Source: Granulicella mallensis MP5ACTX8 (GTDB lineage Bacteria; Acidobacteriota; Terriglobia; Terriglobales; Acidobacteriaceae). Taken from it: DNA of 64,000 nucleotides. Under the pieces are notes generated by a model. The model was not told the origin of the DNA and did no database searches. It saw nothing but the letters and a program-made list of their open reading frames with translations. The stretch spans positions 3,720,001 through 3,784,000 of the forward strand of contig NC_016631.1 in assembly GCF_000178955.2 (NCBI RefSeq), given 5' to 3'. The position numbers and the translations under genes were made by a program. This document shows, in pieces, positions 18,099-26,279 of the stretch; positions within the stretch are counted from its first letter, which is position 1, and each line of letters starts with the position of its first letter.

Positions 18099-19853
18099 CT
18101 ACTGCTCCACGGTAAATGGTGCGGACTCCGCAATGTGCTGCTGCGAGATTCCGTCATTCACCTTGATCGTTACCTGGTACTTGCCCGGTGGCAGACTGGC
18201 CAACGGCATCGTCTTCTCCAGAGTCAACTGGTCTGCATTGGGGTTCAGCTTCGACGCCGACTCCTGAGAAACCAGAACCTGTTTGTTGGTCGCAAGATCC
18301 AGAACCTGGTACTCAATGGTTGCGTCGTTCTTCTTGGTGCTGTCCGAGATGCCCAGGTTATACACCTGCATCCAGAAGTTGAGGTTCTGTCCGCGATGGA
18401 AGGTTACCGGCGTAGAGATAGTCGCCGGAACGCGCGGGATGACCTTCGTGTTTCCGATGACAAAGTTGCCCGTGCCTACATCCTTCGTGGGCACCCGCTC
18501 CATCGAACCCGCCAGGATCAACGATGACGCGGCTAACCGATCATCGTCATACTTCGGAACCAGAACGCTGCGCCGCCAGACACCCACGTGGTCGGCGTTG
18601 TTGTCGTCCTTGATAGCAATCTCGATCTTGTAGTTGCCCGGAGGCAGCGGCAACGCCTTCCAGTACACCTGAAGGCCGTTCTTCGTCTTATCCAGCAGGT
18701 CGGCAGGGGTTTCCACCGTCACCGTGTCTTCAAACGTTTGTACGATATGGTGGGTCATTGTGCTCACGCGCCCACGAATATCCACGACACCACGAGCGTC
18801 GCCATCCTTAGTGTTATAGGTAATGTCGCTATTACGAATCTGCAGCGTGATCGGCACCATGACCGTGTCATTGGTCAGCTTCACATAGTCGGTCCGAACG
18901 TCGAACAGGAAGGGCGGACCAGTCAGCACTTTGGCCGTACCCAGAAACTCATCCAGATCGGCAAACTTCACAGGAGGCGGCGCCATGATCTTGGCGAACG
19001 TGTCCAGGCGATCGAACTGCTTGCCCTGGTTGCTGGAGGCCATGGGACCATCACCCAGCTGCTCCAGACCACCACCGCTGAAACGATCAGCTTTGGTCGA
19101 CTTGCCCATCTGCTCATAGAGCGTCTGGCCAGCACCGGGGACGTTCTTCAAGGCGTCCTTCTCCGAACGATCGATCGTAGCGTGATAGTCGCCGCACATG
19201 CAGGTATCGACGAACTCGATGTCGATATTGTCACCCACATTGGACAGATACCGGTAGTGCCACACTTCGAAGGGATAGGTCGACGTATTGCCGCCGCCCT
19301 CTTCCATCGGGCGGTCATAGTTGCCGCCGGAAGGATGCGAATCAATGCTGTCCGGCTTGCCGTAAGCAATATAGATATGGCCGCGGTCGGTCATCCAGCC
19401 GGGTTTGCCGGCGGCAAAGTGCTCGTTGGCATAGGCGATGCGCGCATAGTGCTCATCGCGAAACTCATTTTCAGGCGACTCGGGATTCGGGTTGCGACGC
19501 AGCCAGAATTGCTCGATGAACTGATCGCGCTCTTCATCGTTGGCGAGTCCCTTGAAGGCTCGGGCCTCTTCGTCGGTGATGATCCACCGTACATCCTCAT
19601 TCAGCCACTGCTTGTACTCACCCTTAAGTTCCTGTCTGGTGAGTTCGCGGCGCTTCTTTTCCTGGCTGTCGCTCAATCTGCGCTTCAACGGATCGGGCTT
19701 TTCCTCGATCGGAGGCGACTTCACGACGGTACCACTGCCATCCTGTAAAACCTGTTGATCAGGCTGTGCCGGCGCCGTCTGCGCGTGTGCTCCTGGGGCC
19801 ATACCTGAGAGCGCCAGGATCGTTATCGCAGATAGAAAAAATCGGACTTGCAT
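18099..19853 (-). CDS. GWxTD-domain secreted protein
   Basis: A 584-residue protein with a signal peptide (ITILALSGMAPGAHAQ). Residues ~85-250 form a GWxTD domain: ARAFKGLANDEERDQFIEQFWLRRNPNPE, then the diagnostic GWMTDRG and IYIAYGKPDSID. The C-terminal half is beta-rich with PPGKYQVTIKV-type strands, including a repeat of the LPPGNY/LPPGKY pattern. GWxTD proteins are common in Acidobacteriota and Bacteroidota and have no settled function. It is the first gene of a probable pair with the carboxypeptidase-regulatory protein. Domain identification is firm. Confidence 0.88.
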   Translation of the reverse strand: MQVRFFLSAITILALSGMAPGAHAQTAPAQPDQQVLQDGSGTVVKSPPIEEKPDPLKRRLSDSQEKKRRELTRQELKGEYKQWLNEDVRWIITDEEARAFKGLANDEERDQFIEQFWLRRNPNPESPENEFRDEHYARIAYANEHFAAGKPGWMTDRGHIYIAYGKPDSIDSHPSGGNYDRPMEEGGGNTSTYPFEVWHYRYLSNVGDNIDIEFVDTCMCGDYHATIDRSEKDALKNVPGAGQTLYEQMGKSTKADRFSGGGLEQLGDGPMASSNQGKQFDRLDTFAKIMAPPPVKFADLDEFLGTAKVLTGPPFLFDVRTDYVKLTNDTVMVPITLQIRNSDITYNTKDGDARGVVDIRGRVSTMTHHIVQTFEDTVTVETPADLLDKTKNGLQVYWKALPLPPGNYKIEIAIKDDNNADHVGVWRRSVLVPKYDDDRLAASSLILAGSMERVPTKDVGTGNFVIGNTKVIPRVPATISTPVTFHRGQNLNFWMQVYNLGISDSTKKNDATIEYQVLDLATNKQVLVSQESASKLNPNADQLTLEKTMPLASLPPGKYQVTIKVNDGISQQHIAESAPFTVEQ

Positions 19854-19967
19854 GGGTGCCGGCTCCTTGAGTTAAGACCCCACCATTCTATGCCCCGCCA
19901 CCCCCCTTTCACAAGCGACGCGCACAACCCCTGGCCGGGGTTTCGCATCTGGGCCAGCTCGGCTCAT

Positions 19968-20930
19968 CTAGCGGGCACGCGGATGCGTCTCTTCATACAC
20001 CCTCTGCACCTGCCCGACCGTCAGTTGCGTGTATCGTTGCGTGGTCGAAAGCCGCTCATGCCCGAGCATCTCCTGGATTGCTCGCAGGTCCGCGCCCTCC
20101 TCGAGCATGTGCGTTCCGAACGCATGGCGCAGGGTATGGGGATGTACATCGGCGGCAAGGCCCCGGCTCAGGGCAATGCGCTTGACGATGCGTCCGACAC
20201 TGCGAGTCGTCAGCCGGCACGCGCCGCGCATGCGCAGGTTCATCAGCAGTGCGCCGTCATGCACCAGCTTCGCCTTCCCCGCCGCCTCAAGCCGCGCCTG
20301 GCGCTGGGGCAGATAGGCCCGAATCGCTGCCGCCGCCTCATCGCCCAGTGGAACCAGCCGCTCCTTTTTCCCCTTGCCGAAGACCCGGATCGCATCGTCG
20401 TGCCAGTGAATGCTTTCGAGGTTCAACCCCACAAGTTCCGAGTTGCGAATGCCGCAGCCATACAGCAGCTCAAAGATGACGCGATCGCGCTCCGGCCACG
20501 TCGCGGCCTCTTCTCCATCCTCCCCCTTCGTGCCCGCACTCATTGAGTTCAGAACGCGGTTCAGCTCTTCCATCCCCGGAACCCTGGGAAGATGCTTGGG
20601 CAGCTTCGGAGTACTCACCAGCGACGCTGGATTCGCCTCGACAAAGCCCGACTTCGCAAGCCACTTGAACCAGCTTCGTACCGCCGCCAGCGCCCGCGCC
20701 GCACTGGCCTTCGTCAGCCCCTTGTCATAGAGGACTGCCAGATAAGCCCGGATGTGCGTGTGCTCCACGCTGCGAATATCCGCATCTTCGCCCAGCAACT
20801 CGCCAAGAAAATCGGCAAATCCACGAACCTCGCGCGAGTAAGCCCGCAGCGTGTGCTCAGACGCACCCCGCTCATCGCGCATCATCGCGAGAAAACTCTC
20901 TGCCAGCTCATGAAAGTTACGTCTCTTCAC
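19968..20930 (-). CDS. Tyrosine recombinase, XerC type
   Basis: A 320-residue integrase-family recombinase. The N-terminal SAM-like DNA-binding domain spans ~8-95. The catalytic domain has the complete set: Arg162 (GCGIRNSEL), Lys186 (FGKGKKER), His265/Arg268 (HTLRH), His291 ([13 protein letters not shown]) and Tyr300. XerC/XerD act at dif to resolve chromosome dimers. The ATG overlaps the stop of the upstream recombinase by four bases, so the pair is translationally coupled and could form a heterodimer. Which is XerC and which is XerD cannot be settled by eye. Confidence 0.88.
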   Translation of the reverse strand: MKRRNFHELAESFLAMMRDERGASEHTLRAYSREVRGFADFLGELLGEDADIRSVEHTHIRAYLAVLYDKGLTKASAARALAAVRSWFKWLAKSGFVEANPASLVSTPKLPKHLPRVPGMEELNRVLNSMSAGTKGEDGEEAATWPERDRVIFELLYGCGIRNSELVGLNLESIHWHDDAIRVFGKGKKERLVPLGDEAAAAIRAYLPQRQARLEAAGKAKLVHDGALLMNLRMRGACRLTTRSVGRIVKRIALSRGLAADVHPHTLRHAFGTHMLEEGADLRAIQEMLGHERLSTTQRYTQLTVGQVQRVYEETHPRAR

Positions 20931-21880
20931 GATGCCCTCTCTTGTAGAGGAGTGGAATGGACCTTCGCCCGCGGATGATGCAACCGATGCACCTGCTTCA
21001 ACCGGTCGATCGCCAGATGCGTATACACCTGCGTCGTCGCAATGTCCGCATGCCCCAGCAGTGTCTGTACGGTGCGCAGGTCCGCTCCATGCTCGACCAT
21101 GTGCGTCGCGCAGCTATGGCGCAGCTTATGCGGACTGGCATGGGAGTTCACACTGCGCACCATCTGCCATACTTTCTGCGTCGTCAGAGGATTGCCGCGC
21201 ACGGAAAGAAACAGCGTCCGCTGCACCCCTGACTTCGAGCGCATCAACTCCGGTCGTCCGCGCTGCACATACGCCTCCAGGGCCTCAATCGCCGAGCGCC
21301 CAATCGGCACAATGCGCTCCTTGTCTCCCTTGCCGCGCACCTGCACACTCGCCGATTCAAGCCGCAGATCTTCCTGCCGCAGCGAGACAATCTCTCCCAC
21401 GCGCAGCCCCCCGGCGTACAGCAACTCCAGAATCGCGTGGTCGCGCAGTGACGCTCCATCCGCCGCATCGCTCCGAGCCGCAACCCCGGTACGCTCCAGC
21501 ATCTCGTTCACTTCAGTCTCGGCAAGGCTCTTGGGCAGCACCTTCCAGCTCGATGGCGACTCGATATTCACCGTCGGATCGTGAGGAATGCGCTTATCCA
21601 TCAACAGCCAACGGTAGAACCCGCGCAGACAACTCAACTTACGCGCCACGGAGCGCGATTCGATACCATGCTCCCGCAGATGCTGCATAAATCCGCTGAC
21701 GCTCTCCTGCCGCGCCGTCAGCAGCGTTGCGTTCGCCCCCTCCAGGAACTCCGCAAACATCTCCAGGTCCCGCTGATAGGCCTCGCAGCTCAGCGGACGC
21801 AACCCTCGCTCCACGCGAAGATGCGTCATATACTCGCGCAGCAGACTGGCAGCGTTGATCGTTGGCGACGGCAAAGGCAT
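20927..21880 (-). CDS. Tyrosine recombinase, XerD type
   Basis: A 317-residue recombinase counted from the ATG at 21880; the frame stays open to 21952, but the extra 24 residues (Trp/Arg/Gly-rich) do not look like this family. The catalytic set is complete: Arg160 (AGGLRVGEI), Lys185 (VRGKGDKER), His251/Arg254 (HKLRH), His277 ([13 protein letters not shown]) and Tyr286. It is first of a coupled pair with the recombinase downstream and is divergent from ffh. Integron or phage integrases are alternatives, but the length and neighbours favour the housekeeping Xer pair. Confidence 0.87.
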   Translation of the reverse strand: MPLPSPTINAASLLREYMTHLRVERGLRPLSCEAYQRDLEMFAEFLEGANATLLTARQESVSGFMQHLREHGIESRSVARKLSCLRGFYRWLLMDKRIPHDPTVNIESPSSWKVLPKSLAETEVNEMLERTGVAARSDAADGASLRDHAILELLYAGGLRVGEIVSLRQEDLRLESASVQVRGKGDKERIVPIGRSAIEALEAYVQRGRPELMRSKSGVQRTLFLSVRGNPLTTQKVWQMVRSVNSHASPHKLRHSCATHMVEHGADLRTVQTLLGHADIATTQVYTHLAIDRLKQVHRLHHPRAKVHSTPLQERAS

Positions 21881-21973
21881 ACCTTTGATTCTTGCTCTCC
21901 ACGAGGCCCAGCGCCAGCCCCCTGAACCACGCTTGCCAAGTATCCACACCAACCCACCCTTTGTGATACAAGG

Positions 21974-22075
21974 CCATTGCCTTTGTTTTTCTTGTTGTCA
22001 TTCCCGCAGGGAATCTGCTTCCCGAATCACCACAACCGCACAAGTAAGGCAATAAACGCCAGAAGCAGATTCCCC
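21974..22075. repeat. Short family-B-like inverted repeat before ffh
   Basis: Perfect 13-bp arms (22009-22021 GGGAATCTGCTTC and 22062-22074) are preceded by TTTTTCTTGTTGTCATTCCC, which resembles the left arm of the family B elements. It lies directly in the ffh upstream region and could affect its transcription start or leader. Confidence 0.6.
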
Positions 22076-22094
22076 ACTGGTAAACTTAACCTCT

Positions 22095-23477
22095 ATGTTT
22101 GAGAACCTCTCCGAGAAGCTGCAACGCTCCTTCAAGACCCTGCGCGGCCAGGGCACCCTCACCGACGAGAACATCAACGACGCCCTGCGCGAGATCCGTC
22201 TCGCCCTGCTCGAGTCCGACGTCAACCTCAACGTCGCCAAAGACCTCATCGAGCACATCCGCACCAAGGCCCTCGGCTCCCAGGTCGCCACCGCCCTCTC
22301 GCCCGCCGAGCAGATCGTCAAGATCGTCCGCGACGAGCTCGTCGAAGTTCTCGGCCGCGACACCGCCCGCTTCAAGTTCGCCTCACAGCCGCCCACCGTC
22401 ATCCTCATGGCCGGCCTGCAGGGCTCCGGTAAGACGACCACCTCCGGCAAGCTCGCCCAGTGGCTCAAAAAGGGCGGCCACCGCCCCATGCTCGTCTCGG
22501 TCGACGTCTATCGTCCCGCCGCGCGTGAGCAGCTCAAGGTCGTAGCCCAATCCATCAACGCCCAGATCTACGAGGGCGACACCAAGGGCGAAGCCGCCGG
22601 TACTCCGCTCGTCGAGCGCCTCGCCCGCGAGGCTCGCCGTGAAGCCGCGAACTACGGCTGCGACATCCTCATCGTCGATACCGCCGGCCGTCTCGGAATC
22701 GACGAGGCCCTCATGGAGGAGATGGCGCTGCTCAAGAAGCAGCTCAATCCCTCCGAGATTCTCTTCGTCGCCGACGCGATGACCGGCCAGGACGCCGTCA
22801 ACTCCGCCAAGGCCTTCAACGACAAACTCACCATCACCGGCTCGATCCTCACCAAGATGGACGGCGACTCACGTGGCGGTGCGGCGCTCTCCATCCGCCA
22901 GATCACCGGCCAGCCGGTCAAGTTCCTCGGTACGGGCGAAAAGTCCGACGCCTTCGAACCCTTCCACCCCGACCGCATCGTGGGCCGCATCCTCGGCATG
23001 GGCGATATCGCCACGCTGCTCGAACGCGCCGACGAAAAACTCGACAAGACCAAGGCCGAAGCCTTCGCGAAGAAGGCGCTCTCCGGCGATGGCTTCACCC
23101 TCGAAGACTTCCGCGAGCAGCTTCGCCAGATCAAGAAGCTCGGCAGCATGCAGTCGATCCTGAAGATGTTGCCCTCCGTCGGCCCCTTCGCGGGCATGCA
23201 ACAGGCCGCGGCCAACGTCGATGAGAGCCAGTTCACGCGCGTGGAATCGATCATCAACTCGATGACCAACAAAGAGCGCCAGAACTCGTCGATCATCAAC
23301 GGCAGCCGCCGCAAACGCATCGCGATGGGCGCAGGCGTCCAGGTCTCCGAGGTCAACAACCTCCTGAAACAGCACGCCCAGATGAGCAAGATGTTCAAGA
23401 CCATGGGTGCTGGCGGAAGCAAGATGCAGCAGCGCCTCATGAGCCAGATGCAGGGTGGGCAGCGGTTCGGAAGATAA
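22095..23477 (+). CDS. ffh: Signal recognition particle protein Ffh
   Basis: A 460-residue SRP GTPase that binds 4.5S RNA and hydrophobic signal sequences and delivers ribosomes to FtsY. It has the N domain (residues 1-90), the G domain with P loop GLQGSGKTT (107-115), DTAGRLG near residue 195, TKMDGDSRGGAAL, and the Met-rich M domain from ~330 with KRIAMGAG and a C-terminal Met/Gln tail (MQQRLMSQMQGG). Length and domain order match the family. It is monocistronic in appearance. The upstream region carries a short inverted repeat. Confidence 0.97.
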   Translation: MFENLSEKLQRSFKTLRGQGTLTDENINDALREIRLALLESDVNLNVAKDLIEHIRTKALGSQVATALSPAEQIVKIVRDELVEVLGRDTARFKFASQPPTVILMAGLQGSGKTTTSGKLAQWLKKGGHRPMLVSVDVYRPAAREQLKVVAQSINAQIYEGDTKGEAAGTPLVERLAREARREAANYGCDILIVDTAGRLGIDEALMEEMALLKKQLNPSEILFVADAMTGQDAVNSAKAFNDKLTITGSILTKMDGDSRGGAALSIRQITGQPVKFLGTGEKSDAFEPFHPDRIVGRILGMGDIATLLERADEKLDKTKAEAFAKKALSGDGFTLEDFREQLRQIKKLGSMQSILKMLPSVGPFAGMQQAAANVDESQFTRVESIINSMTNKERQNSSIINGSRRKRIAMGAGVQVSEVNNLLKQHAQMSKMFKTMGAGGSKMQQRLMSQMQGGQRFGR

Positions 23478-23542
23478 GGTCACAATGGCACTAACTGGAC
23501 GATAGGCTTCAGATCTGAAGCCCCAAATGCTATCGTTATGCC

Positions 23543-23821
23543 ATGCAAGTGACCATCGACATTCCGGACACTCTTGCCGCCCAGCTCTCAGCAGCGGGCA
23601 AGAATCCCTCACGGGCAGCTCTTGAAGCCCTGGCCGTCGATGGTTATCGCACCCGGCAACTATCTGAAGGCGAAGTCCGCACGATGTTGGGATACGAAAC
23701 CCGCATGCAGGTCCACGAATTGCTCAAGGAGCATGGAATCTATCTCAATTTTTCTGTCGAAGATCTTCAGCAGGATATAGAGACTTCCGACAGACTTTTC
23801 GAACGATCAACTGCAGCATAA
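23543..23821 (+). CDS. UPF0175-family antitoxin
   Basis: A 92-residue protein. It begins with a short strand (MQVTIDIPDTLAAQL) followed by a helical segment with ALEALAVDGYRTRQLSEGEVRTMLGYETRMQVHELLKEHGI, the pattern of UPF0175 proteins that act as DNA-binding antitoxins. The next gene, ten bases on, encodes a PIN-like DUF3368 protein, the usual partner. Antitoxin role is inferred from family and pairing. The promoter probably lies in the 65-nt gap after ffh. Confidence 0.82.
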   Translation: MQVTIDIPDTLAAQLSAAGKNPSRAALEALAVDGYRTRQLSEGEVRTMLGYETRMQVHELLKEHGIYLNFSVEDLQQDIETSDRLFERSTAA

Positions 23822-23831
23822 ATCTCCCCAG

Positions 23832-24302
23832 ATGATCGTCGTTGCCGATACAAGTCCCCTGAACTATCTGGTGCTCATCGAGCATATCGATGTTCTTCCT
23901 AAGCTCTATGGCTCGGTTGTCATACCGATAGCCGTCAGAGAGGAATTGCTCGTTCCGCTCGCCCCACAGCCTGTAAGACGTTGGATCGAGAGCGCTCCCG
24001 ACTGGTTGGAAGTTCGCGATTCTGGCGCCATCACTCTGAGCTTTGATCCCAAACTTGATGCAGGAGAGCGCGAAGCTATTACGTTGGCGCACGTTCATCG
24101 AGACAGCTTGCTACTTATCGATGAGGCTCTCGGCCGACAGGAAGCCCGGCATTTTGGCATCGAAATTATCGGCACACTCGGCATCCTCCGCTACGCACAT
24201 CTGCGAGGTCTTCTCGATCTAAACGAGGCAGTAAAGAGTCTACAGACGACCACATTTCAAGCCTCTCCTTCTCTCATCAAGTCCGTGCTTGCATCTGTTT
24301 AG
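23832..24302 (+). CDS. DUF3368 PIN-like toxin
   Basis: A 156-residue protein of the DUF3368 branch of the PIN nuclease superfamily. It has the acidic residues expected for metal binding: Asp6 in VVADTSPL, Glu38 in VREELL, Glu79 in DAGEREAITLA and Asp97 in LLIDEALGR. PIN toxins cleave RNA and are restrained by their cognate antitoxin. It follows the UPF0175 gene by ten bases, forming a toxin-antitoxin module. Enzyme activity has rarely been shown for this branch, so RNase function is inference. Confidence 0.82.
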   Translation: MIVVADTSPLNYLVLIEHIDVLPKLYGSVVIPIAVREELLVPLAPQPVRRWIESAPDWLEVRDSGAITLSFDPKLDAGEREAITLAHVHRDSLLLIDEALGRQEARHFGIEIIGTLGILRYAHLRGLLDLNEAVKSLQTTTFQASPSLIKSVLASV

Positions 24303-24327
24303 ACGACTGAAGCAATAGGCGCCTGTC

Positions 24328-25884
24328 TCACAACACCCCATCCCAAAACCGCAACTCCGCCTCCTGCGGCTTCTCTTCCACTCTGCTCTGCGTATCCAGA
24401 ACCATCGTCTGCCGCGCCCCATTGACATACTGCGGCCACTCCGGAAACCCCGGCGCCCCTGGTGTCTTCCCCTGGATAAACGCCACCCAGGCCTGGTGCA
24501 TCTGCTTGGCCAGCGCCGCCTCCGCAGCCGCATTGTCGATGTCCCGATTCGGCTTGTCCCACGCCAGTCCCAGGTCCTCCGAGTGGTATGCATAGCTCTT
24601 GAGCCTGCCGCTGCTCGGCGCAAAGTCCAGCCGATACATCCACGCGCTTCCACCGCCGCGAACATGAGCATCCGCCACGCGCATCGACGGCACCCAGTAC
24701 TCCTCCGCCGTCAACGCACGAATCCGTAGCCGCTCTTCGTTCATCTCCGGATACAGCGCCTTGTACTTCGCATACACCGCCTGGAACCGTTCCAGCGGCA
24801 CATTCCCCAGGTCGGCCGCGGTCGCATCGTGCGCCGGATGCGGCCCCACAAACAGCGCGCTCTCATCGCGATTGGTCCCGATCAGCAGTCGCTTCCCGCG
24901 CGTCGATCCACCTGCCGAACCACCTGCGATCGTCTCCACCGGAAGCTTCGGCAACAACGTGCCATCGATCTCTGTGCGCAACGGAAAGTGCTGCGGCCAG
25001 CTATCGATAAAGCTCGTCTGCGCCGTCATCAACTCCGTCGCCGAAGCCGTCTTCAAACCGGCAGCCCCACGCGCACCCCACACGTCTCCAAAGCCCTTCG
25101 CCACCGCCGTTGCATTCGACGCAGGCCACACGCGCTCCGCTCCGCCGCTCTCCGAGATCATCTGATGGAACAAGCCCTGCGCCTCCGGCACACCCATCAG
25201 AATGTCTGTCAGCTTCGCTCCCGCGGACTCACCACCCAGCGTCACCCGTGCAGGATCGCCGCCAAACGCAGCGACGTTCTCCTGCACCCACTCCAGCGCC
25301 AGCATAAGGTCGCGCAACGCATTGTTGCCCGAGCCGGCATACTCCGCCCCCAACAGCGGCCCCATATTCAGGAACCCCAGCACGCCCAACCGGTAGGTGA
25401 CAGTAATACAGATAATCCCCTCGCGCGCGAATTCGGTGCCATCGAAGATTGGGGCAAACGAGTTCCCGCCCGTAAAGCCGCCGCCGTGGATCCACACATA
25501 CACCGGCAGACCCGCACCGCTCTTCGCGGCCGCGCCTTCCAGTGCCCATACATTCAGGTACAGACAGTCCTCACTCTTGCTGACCGCCGGATCGCCCGTC
25601 TGTATCGCCGCAGCCGCAAAGCGCGTCGCATCGCGCTCGCCCTTCCACGCAGCCTTCTTCACAGGAGGCCGAAAGCGCAGCGGCCCCACCGGCGGCTCGG
25701 CAAACGGGACACCGCGAAACACTCGCACCCCATCCGTACTCTCTCCGCGCAAAACACCGTTGGGAGTCCTCACCACACACGGCCCCGCCGTTCCCTGTGC
25801 AAACAGCCTGCGTCCCTGCAACGACAGCGCCACCATCGCGCTCTTTGCCAGAAACCCTCTGCGATTCATGCCACGTTCGATCAT
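24328..25884 (-). CDS. Type-B carboxylesterase, probable Tat substrate
   Basis: A 518-residue esterase of the cholinesterase/carboxylesterase-B family. The N-terminus NRRGFLAKSAMVALS is a twin-arginine-like signal, so export in folded form is likely. The oxyanion loop HGGGF is at residues 133-137, the nucleophile Ser220 sits in LGGESAGAK, and FAEPPVGPLRF is a family signature. The C-terminal catalytic His should be near AYHSEDLG. The start could be the ATG at 25884 or the one five codons later (MNRRGFL). It hydrolyses carboxyl esters; substrate unknown. It is divergent from the sulfate-exporter-like unit. Confidence 0.9.
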   Translation of the reverse strand: MIERGMNRRGFLAKSAMVALSLQGRRLFAQGTAGPCVVRTPNGVLRGESTDGVRVFRGVPFAEPPVGPLRFRPPVKKAAWKGERDATRFAAAAIQTGDPAVSKSEDCLYLNVWALEGAAAKSGAGLPVYVWIHGGGFTGGNSFAPIFDGTEFAREGIICITVTYRLGVLGFLNMGPLLGAEYAGSGNNALRDLMLALEWVQENVAAFGGDPARVTLGGESAGAKLTDILMGVPEAQGLFHQMISESGGAERVWPASNATAVAKGFGDVWGARGAAGLKTASATELMTAQTSFIDSWPQHFPLRTEIDGTLLPKLPVETIAGGSAGGSTRGKRLLIGTNRDESALFVGPHPAHDATAADLGNVPLERFQAVYAKYKALYPEMNEERLRIRALTAEEYWVPSMRVADAHVRGGGSAWMYRLDFAPSSGRLKSYAYHSEDLGLAWDKPNRDIDNAAAEAALAKQMHQAWVAFIQGKTPGAPGFPEWPQYVNGARQTMVLDTQSRVEEKPQEAELRFWDGVL

Positions 25885-25966
25885 CCCGCCATTCTAGTGG
25901 GACAACTACCTGTAACACTCCTTTTATGTCCACAAAGCCCTGCTCCGTGGTACAAATAACCAACGC

Positions 25967-26053
25967 ATGAGCACCCCTATTTCATCTTTCGCTGCTCTGC
26001 CCTCGCCTGCGCGTACGCGTTGTTGTTGTACAGGCCATAGCTGTCTGCGCTAA
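25967..26053 (+). CDS. Candidate cysteine-rich leader peptide
   Basis: A 28-residue reading frame starting MSTPISSFAAL and ending RTRCCCTGHSCLR, with three consecutive TGT codons followed by a fourth Cys near the stop. It lies 105 nt upstream of a 35-residue membrane protein and 226 nt upstream of a YeiH-type putative sulfate exporter. Cys-rich leader peptides that sense cysteine supply are known upstream of sulfur genes in actinobacteria; the same role here is an inference. No strong ribosome-binding site precedes the ATG. A 15-nt stretch covering the end (26041-26055) is duplicated at 26058-26072. Without comparison the ORF is unproven. Confidence 0.45.
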   Translation: MSTPISSFAALPSPARTRCCCTGHSCLR

Positions 26054-26072
26054 GCAACTGTCTGCGCTAAGC
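26041..26072. repeat. 15-nt direct repeat at the leader stop
   Basis: CTGTCTGCGCTAAGC occurs at 26041-26055 and again at 26058-26072, two bases apart. The first copy encodes the last codons and stop of the candidate leader peptide. It may be a slippage duplication or may provide alternative pairing partners. Confidence 0.8.
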
Positions 26073-26158
26073 GCCCCTGCCCCACCCCAAAAATCCAGAT
26101 CAGAACAGCCGCGGCCTTTTTCCATGCACCTTCGCTGCTGCTGTTAAGGAGCCATTCC

Positions 26159-26266
26159 ATGCCGGCCAATTCCCGCCGCCTCTCGCCAGATACCTGGGCC
26201 GTTCTACTCTCACTCGGCCTCGCTCTCCTCATTCGCTTCGGCGTCCTCAAAGTAGTGCCCTGGTAG
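26159..26266 (+). CDS. Small single-helix membrane protein upstream of the YeiH-type transporter
   Basis: A 35-residue protein: a basic, polar start (MPANSRRLSPDTW) followed by one hydrophobic helix (AVLLSLGLALLIRFGVL) and a short end (KVVPW). An AAGGAG ribosome-binding site stands eight bases before the ATG, good support for translation. The stop is 13 nt before the transporter start, which has its own GGAAAGGAG. The helix contains an internal Arg. It probably is a transporter subunit or regulator; I do not recognise the family. Confidence 0.65.
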   Translation: MPANSRRLSPDTWAVLLSLGLALLIRFGVLKVVPW

Positions 26267-26279
26267 GAAAGGAGACCCC

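Noticed and set aside
20927-24302. Integrated mobile island (recombinases plus toxin-antitoxin)
   Set aside because: No attachment-site repeat, transfer gene or tRNA was found, and ffh lies between the two modules.
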